DNA of 64,000 bases. It comes from an uncultured Prevotella sp. (GTDB lineage: Bacteria > Bacteroidota > Bacteroidia > Bacteroidales > Bacteroidaceae). A program made the position numbers and the translations under genes. The stretch covers positions 1 to 64,000 of the forward strand of contig CAAGKM010000015.1 of assembly GCA_900770395.1 (NCBI GenBank), given 5' to 3'. Numbering within the stretch: the stretch's first letter is position 1; the number at the start of each line of letters is the position of its first letter. This document shows positions 59,858 to 64,000 of the stretch, one piece after another. The notes under the pieces are model-generated. The model worked only from the letters and a program-made list of their open reading frames with translations, was not told the origin of the DNA and searched no databases.

Positions 59858-60694
59858 ATGACAGACGAACAGTTAGGACCTATGAAACTTATCTTTAATT
59901 ATAAAGATGTGTTTTTCAGCTTTTTCTATGATGACACCAGCGGCTGCATACACCGCTCGCGCGAATATGCCATGAACTATGTGTATTCTGGCGAGATGAT
60001 TCTCGACAACGGGAAGGAGCAGATACACGTGGGCAAGGGAGAGTGTGTGTTCATACCGCGCGACCATCATATAACAATGTATAAAAGAACGTGCGGCGGA
60101 GAGCGTTATTGCGGCATCTTCCTGATGTTCACACGCCATTTCCTGAGGGATATGTACGGGCGGCTGGAGCAGTGGAAGGCGCCCGGCAAGACTCCGAAGA
60201 TGGATGCCGGGGTGATGAAACTGCCGAAGACGGCGGAGATAGAGAGCCTGTTTGCCTCGATGACTCCATACTTTAACCCAGAGGTGAAGCCTGCCGACGA
60301 CCTGATGCAGCTGAAACTGCAGGAGGGACTGCTTGCCCTGCTGCACATCGACAGGCGGTTTGCCACCATGCTGTTTGACTTCAACGAGCCGTGGAAAATA
60401 GATATCCTTGACTTTATGAACGAGAACTACATGTATGAGTTTACGATGGAGGAACTGGCTCACTACACCGGGCGCAGCCTTGCCACGTTTAAGCGGGACT
60501 TTAAGAAGATAAGCGAGCTTACACCCGAGAAATGGCTTATAAGGAAACGGCTTGAGGTGGCCTATGGCAAAATGATGAAAGGCGGGAAAAAGGTGATGGA
60601 TGTCTATGCCGAGGTGGGTTTCAAGAATGTGTCGCATTTCTCCACTGCCTTCAAGCGGCAGTATGGCGTGTCGCCCACTGCCGTATTGGCATAA
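59858..60694 (+). CDS. AraC-family regulator with cupin sensor domain
   Basis: A 278-residue regulator: N-terminal cupin (YAMNYVYSGEMILDNGKEQI, KGECVFIPRDHHITMY) and C-terminal AraC HTH (MEELAHYTGRSLATFKRDFK and VMDVYAEVGFKNVSHFSTAF, ending YGVSPTAVL). It is followed, past a terminator, by an alpha/beta hydrolase gene in the same direction, which is a possible target. In related genomes such regulators often control neighbouring reductases or hydrolases; here this is only positional. Confidence 0.9.
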   Translation: MTDEQLGPMKLIFNYKDVFFSFFYDDTSGCIHRSREYAMNYVYSGEMILDNGKEQIHVGKGECVFIPRDHHITMYKRTCGGERYCGIFLMFTRHFLRDMYGRLEQWKAPGKTPKMDAGVMKLPKTAEIESLFASMTPYFNPEVKPADDLMQLKLQEGLLALLHIDRRFATMLFDFNEPWKIDILDFMNENYMYEFTMEELAHYTGRSLATFKRDFKKISELTPEKWLIRKRLEVAYGKMMKGGKKVMDVYAEVGFKNVSHFSTAFKRQYGVSPTAVLA

Positions 60695-60741
60695 AAAGCA
60701 GCCCTTTTTCCATATTGAGCTTTTAGATAACGATGTTTGAG

Positions 60742-60770
60742 CCTCACAGTAATGCCACTGTGAGGTTTTT
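60742..60770 (+). terminator. Rho-independent terminator
   Basis: Perfect 9-bp stem CCTCACAGT / ACTGTGAGG with a 6-nt loop followed by TTTTT, 47 bp after the AraC stop and 5 bp before the next promoter box. Confidence 0.8.
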
Positions 60771-60774
60771 GTTG

Positions 60775-60782
60775 TAATTTTG
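60775..60782 (+). promoter_or_regulatory. Promoter -7 box (TAATTTTG) of hydrolase gene
   Basis: TAATTTTGCAGCC, 29 bp before ATG 60812. Its -33 region falls in the terminator stem just upstream. Confidence 0.6.
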
Positions 60783-60811
60783 CAGCCGAAATCATAAACA
60801 TAGAGACAACA

Positions 60812-61882
60812 ATGAGAACAGCGACAGTAAAATTTACAATCATCGCAACCATGCTGCTGCCCGTCGCGGCATCTGCCGTTGCACAGAACAATCAAATAAA
60901 CAACATTAATATGGAGACATTGAACCTTACAAAGGAGTGGGACAAGACATTCCCGCAGAGTGACAAAGTGAACCACAGCAAAGTGACGTTTTGTAACCGT
61001 TACGGCATTACGCTTGCCGCCGACATGTATGTGCCGAAGAATGCCGCGGGCAAACTGCCTGCCATCGCCGTATGCGGACCGTTCGGAGCCGTGAAGGAAC
61101 AGGCAGCCGGACTTTATGCCCAGACAATGGCGGAGCGGGGCTTCCTCACCATCGCCTTCGACCCGTCATACACTGGAGAGAGCGGTGGCACTCCCCGCTA
61201 TGTGGTGTCGCCCGACATCAACACCGAGGACTTTTCGGCTGCCGTGGATTTCCTTGCCACCAGCGACAAGGTTGATTCGGAGAAGATTGGCATAATAGGT
61301 ATCTGCGGCTGGGGCGGACTTGCCATCAATGCCGCTGCCGCCGACCCGCGCATCAAGGCTACCGTTGCCTCCACGATGTACGACATGAGCCGCGTGAGTG
61401 CCAACGGATATTTCGATGCCGCCGACAACGCCGAGGCTCGCAATGCACTCCGCAAGACGCTGGCGGCACAGCGCACTGAGGATTTCCGCAATGGTTTCCC
61501 GAAGCCGGGCGGCGGTGTTCCTGGCCTGTTGCCTGACGATGCCCCGCAGTTCTTCAAGGACTACCACGCTTATTACAAGACTCCGCGCGGCTATCACAAG
61601 CGTTCGCTCAACTCTAATCAGGGACGCAATGCCACAGGAGCCATTCCGTTCATCAACTTTCCGCTTATGAGCCGTGCCGGTGAGATAGAGAATGCCGTGC
61701 TCATCATTCATGGCGAGAAAGCCCATTCCCGTTATTTCGGCGAGGACGCGTACAAGAAACTGAAAGGTGACAACAAGGAGCTGATGATTATCCCCGGCGC
61801 AAACCACACGGACCTTTACGACAATTTAGCCGTCATCCCGTTTGACAAGATAGAGGGATTCTTCAACGAATATCTGAAATAA
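60812..61882 (+). CDS. Exported alpha/beta hydrolase (YcjY/dienelactone-hydrolase-like)
   Basis: A 356-residue protein with signal peptide (MRTATVKFTIIATMLLPVAA). The hydrolase fold shows LAADMYVPKNAAGKLPAIAV, FLTIAFDPSYTGESGG, the nucleophile elbow IGIIGICGWGGLA (probable Cys nucleophile, as in dienelactone hydrolases), VLIIHGEKAHSRY for the acid region and GANHTDLYD with the catalytic His. Substrate unknown. It is monocistronic and downstream of an AraC regulator. Confidence 0.88.
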   Translation: MRTATVKFTIIATMLLPVAASAVAQNNQINNINMETLNLTKEWDKTFPQSDKVNHSKVTFCNRYGITLAADMYVPKNAAGKLPAIAVCGPFGAVKEQAAGLYAQTMAERGFLTIAFDPSYTGESGGTPRYVVSPDINTEDFSAAVDFLATSDKVDSEKIGIIGICGWGGLAINAAAADPRIKATVASTMYDMSRVSANGYFDAADNAEARNALRKTLAAQRTEDFRNGFPKPGGGVPGLLPDDAPQFFKDYHAYYKTPRGYHKRSLNSNQGRNATGAIPFINFPLMSRAGEIENAVLIIHGEKAHSRYFGEDAYKKLKGDNKELMIIPGANHTDLYDNLAVIPFDKIEGFFNEYLK

Positions 61883-61911
61883 TAATTAGATACTAATCTC
61901 TATCTAATATA

Positions 61912-61939
61912 GCACCGTGACTTTAGAACGTCACGGTGC
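61912..61939. terminator. Hairpin between convergent genes
   Basis: GCACCGTGAC (61912-61921) and GTCACGGTGC (61930-61939) form a perfect 10-bp stem overlapping the last codons of the PAP2 gene and 30 bp after the hydrolase stop. Probably a shared terminator, although T-runs are weak. Confidence 0.55.
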
Positions 61940-62717
61940 AGCTCAATCCCTTGCCTGTGTCTGACAGATATGGCGCGATGTACGTGTTTTTGAGGTGCCG
62001 CTTACGAAACAGCGCCTTTTGTACTGTAGGATAGATCCAGTAGGCAGCCTGCACGCTGAGCATTCCTATGCCTGCGCCGGCGAGGACATCGGTGAGCCAG
62101 TGGCGGTTGTTGTACATTCGGAAGAAACCCGTTCCGGCAGCCACGGCATATCCCGCCATGCCAATCCACGGCGACACGTCCCAATATTCGCGGCGCAGCA
62201 ATTCCGCACCCATGAAGGCTGTGGCGGTGTGTCCTGAGGGAAACGAGTTGCAGGCGCTTCCGTCGGGGCGCTCCACGCGGGTGATGTTCTTCATAGCATA
62301 TACGGTGGAGCCCATAAGCGCATAGGCAGTTCCAAGAATAATCGTCAGGTCGCAGTAGCCGTGCCTTCCCTTTACGCCGCACAGGCTAAGACCGTAGGCT
62401 GCCGCCATCGGGGCGTATTGCGTGAAGTCATCAACCGTGAGTTTATGGTCGATATTCTCCTGCAGCTCATCCCGTATTTCCTTGTTCTGAAATTTGAGCC
62501 AATCACTTTCCAATCCTATCACACCTACACCGATAAGCGTACCAGGAACAATAATCTGGAGAGGCTCGAACCTATAAGAGACAGAATCCGTGCCAATGGT
62601 GTTGCCGCGACAAACAGAATCCGTCTGCGCCATTACGGCAACAGATCTCAAGATTATGGCACATACAGCCAATACTCTTATAATATTTTCCGGGTGTTTT
62701 CTATAGTCCTTCATCAT
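61923..62717 (-). CDS. PAP2-family membrane phosphatase
   Basis: A ~264-residue phosphatase (start ATG 62717 or 62714; the frame extends to 62732). A signal-like segment (IIRVLAVCAIILRSVAVMAQ) is followed by the three PAP2 motifs: KNITRVERPDG, SFPSGHTATAF (SGH) and RMYNNRHWLTDVLAG. Likely acts on lipid pyrophosphates or lipid A-type substrates at the periplasmic face or outer membrane. It overlaps the 3' end of the outer-membrane protein gene by ~15 bp, so the two are probably co-transcribed. Confidence 0.9.
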   Translation of the reverse strand: MMKDYRKHPENIIRVLAVCAIILRSVAVMAQTDSVCRGNTIGTDSVSYRFEPLQIIVPGTLIGVGVIGLESDWLKFQNKEIRDELQENIDHKLTVDDFTQYAPMAAAYGLSLCGVKGRHGYCDLTIILGTAYALMGSTVYAMKNITRVERPDGSACNSFPSGHTATAFMGAELLRREYWDVSPWIGMAGYAVAAGTGFFRMYNNRHWLTDVLAGAGIGMLSVQAAYWIYPTVQKALFRKRHLKNTYIAPYLSDTGKGLSCTVTF

Positions 62718-63999
62718 ATTCCACATTTGCATTATGTCTCTTTCCCTTGCTTCCGCTAAACTGCCATACGGCGCCGATGTAGAAGATGCGCGGGTTGCGC
62801 CGCTTTTCCACTTTCTGCTTCAGCTCGGGAGTGTCGAGCGTGTATGACTTGCGGTAGGTGTCGAACAAGTCTGTCACCGAAGCGATTAGTGAGAGATTTA
62901 TCGCCGGTATGTCGTATTTCATTCCGAGATTGATGCGCAGGTCGGCGTCGCGCCTGCCTTGCGGAACGAGGGTAGCCGAGCGGTAGCGGGCATTGAGCTG
63001 AATCATGTAGTGGCTCAGCGGCCGGAAATTGGCGTTGAGCAATGCGCTCCATGAGAAGGTGTCCTTGTTCTTGCCGAATCCCAGTCTGGAGGCGTCAATC
63101 TGACTGTAGTAACCGTTTGCGTTCAGGTTGAAATCCAGCCATTGCGCCGCGGGCAGGCTCCATATCAGTTCTATTCCGGCGTTTTGTGCCGACTGCAGGT
63201 TCTCTTTCGTGGTGAGCAGCACACCGGAGTCAATGTAGCGCGACACGGTTGTTATCTGATTTGCGATGTAGCGGTAATACAGAGTGCTCATCAGAGAGCC
63301 GCCGATTGCGGGATGCCACAGCCAGCCCGCCTCAAGCGAATGTATCTTTTCGGGTTTCAGGTCGGGGTTGCCCGCCTCAAGGCTGAGAGGGTTTATCTGC
63401 TCGGCAAAGGGATTCATGTCGCTGCCTTCGGGACGGTTTACGCGCAGGCTGTAGCTCACCGTCAGTTTGCCGTCACTGCCCGTTGCCCTCGACAGATGCA
63501 GAGTGGGGTATAGGTTGAGGTAACTCTGTGAAAGGTTCCGATGCTGTGAGGCCAGCCTGTTGCAGATGTCGGCATATTCGCCGCGCAGTCCTGCCTGCAT
63601 GGTCCATTGTCCAGCCGCCATGTCCAGCGTGGCATAGAGCGAATGGAGGGTCATGAGGTGGGTGAAGTCGCTGCTGCGCACGGTGTTGGGTATAAAGCCG
63701 CTGCCGTCCCAGTCAGCCACATGATAATTCTGTTCTGCCTTGAGATGCTCCAGCTCATATCCCGACATTAGCTTCATCTTGTCGGTGAAACGGTGCTGCC
63801 AGTAAATCCTCGCCATGTGCATATAGTTAGCGTCCCACACCGCCTCATCGTTCCTTTCATTTCCTTTCATCCTCTGTGTGGAGTAGTGGTTTATCTCGTC
63901 TTCCGACTCCGAGGAATAGGCATAGTCGGCTCCCCACTCGCAGTCCTTGCCATAGCGGTGGGAGTATTTAAGGGTTGCTTCCCACATGTTTTCCTTAGC
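62701..63999 (-). CDS. Outer membrane beta-barrel (TonB-dependent receptor-like) protein, partial
   Basis: The C-terminal part of a larger outer-membrane protein; the frame is open to the right edge (AKEN before MWEATLKYSH), so the plug domain and signal peptide lie outside the window. The ~430 visible residues are barrel strands of the OMP_b-brl_3 type (MQAGLRGEYADICNRL, LNLYPTLHLSRATG, NPDLKPEKIHSLEAGW, ASVTDLFDTYRKSY) ending FYIGAVWQFSGSKGK. Proteins of this type are TonB-dependent receptors without a SusD partner. It overlaps the PAP2 gene. Confidence 0.88.
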   Translation of the reverse strand, partial: AKENMWEATLKYSHRYGKDCEWGADYAYSSESEDEINHYSTQRMKGNERNDEAVWDANYMHMARIYWQHRFTDKMKLMSGYELEHLKAEQNYHVADWDGSGFIPNTVRSSDFTHLMTLHSLYATLDMAAGQWTMQAGLRGEYADICNRLASQHRNLSQSYLNLYPTLHLSRATGSDGKLTVSYSLRVNRPEGSDMNPFAEQINPLSLEAGNPDLKPEKIHSLEAGWLWHPAIGGSLMSTLYYRYIANQITTVSRYIDSGVLLTTKENLQSAQNAGIELIWSLPAAQWLDFNLNANGYYSQIDASRLGFGKNKDTFSWSALLNANFRPLSHYMIQLNARYRSATLVPQGRRDADLRINLGMKYDIPAINLSLIASVTDLFDTYRKSYTLDTPELKQKVEKRRNPRIFYIGAVWQFSGSKGKRHNANVEYDEGL

Positions 64000-64000
64000 C

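Overview
The window looks like chromosome from a Bacteroidales bacterium, most likely a Prevotella/Segatella-type gut commensal. Seen directly: nearly every gene with a readable upstream region has a TAnnTTTG box, the -7 element of the Bacteroidota primary sigma factor (for example TATCTTTG, TAACTTTG, TAATTTTG), and Shine-Dalgarno sequences are mostly absent. The gene content also fits: a hybrid two-component system (HTCS), GH43/GH3 enzymes, a BspA-like leucine-rich repeat protein, an NAD-type PyrK/PyrD pair, VirE-N/DUF3987 mobilizable elements and AraC-type regulators. The genus is an inference.

Layout. (1) 1-~7.0 kb: right part of an integrative mobilizable element: tyrosine integrase (cut by the window edge), membrane protein, excisionase-like HTH, VirE-N/PriCT-2/DUF3987 protein split by a one-base frameshift, putative oriT, MobV relaxase. 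(2) 7.1-19.3 kb: hemicellulose-type utilisation cluster, all on the minus strand: a GH3 broken by a one-base deletion, a TIM-barrel/DUF1080 protein, two GH43 enzymes and the HTCS that probably controls them; no SusC/SusD is present. (3) 19.4-20.6 kb: YhcG/DUF1016 nuclease with a small HTH partner. (4) 20.9-23.3 kb: BspA-like protein that has lost its 5' end. (5) 23.5-26.3 kb: small sigma factor, secreted small protein, HPr-kinase-like protein, soluble S26-type peptidase and PqqD-like protein; the last three resemble a RiPP-type peptide maturation set and are the least explained group here. (6) 26.5-28.4 kb: PFL/DUF711 and ACT-domain proteins, tRNA-Arg(CCG). (7) 29.3-37.2 kb: eight-gene operon for a tripartite ABC efflux pump (TolC, HlyD, two ATPases, two ABC-2 permeases) ending in two winged-helix/AraC regulators, with a divergent AraC regulator.

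(8) 37.2-~47.8 kb: a second mobilizable element in the opposite orientation: MobV, oriT-like inverted repeat, DUF6371, DUF3987 and HTH proteins, an AbiE toxin-antitoxin pair, an unknown protein and two tandem tyrosine recombinases. (9) 47.8-50.3 kb: a membrane protein and a secreted Sel1/DnaJ-zinc-finger protein of unknown function. (10) 50.8-59.8 kb: mostly core genes: HsdR-N-like protein and holA back to back from a symmetric promoter, an Xre regulator, pyrK-pyrD, a GHL10 glycosidase-like protein and a UvrD-type helicase. (11) 59.9-64.0 kb: AraC regulator, alpha/beta hydrolase, PAP2 phosphatase and an outer-membrane beta-barrel protein cut by the right edge.

Unusual DNA includes two minisatellites (23 bp at 26.3 kb, 21 bp at 50.6 kb), a duplicated 19-bp palindrome inside the YhcG gene, a 153-bp duplication in the BspA-like gene, a 33-bp palindromic bidirectional promoter and dispersed AATTACGAATT repeats around the GHL10 gene.
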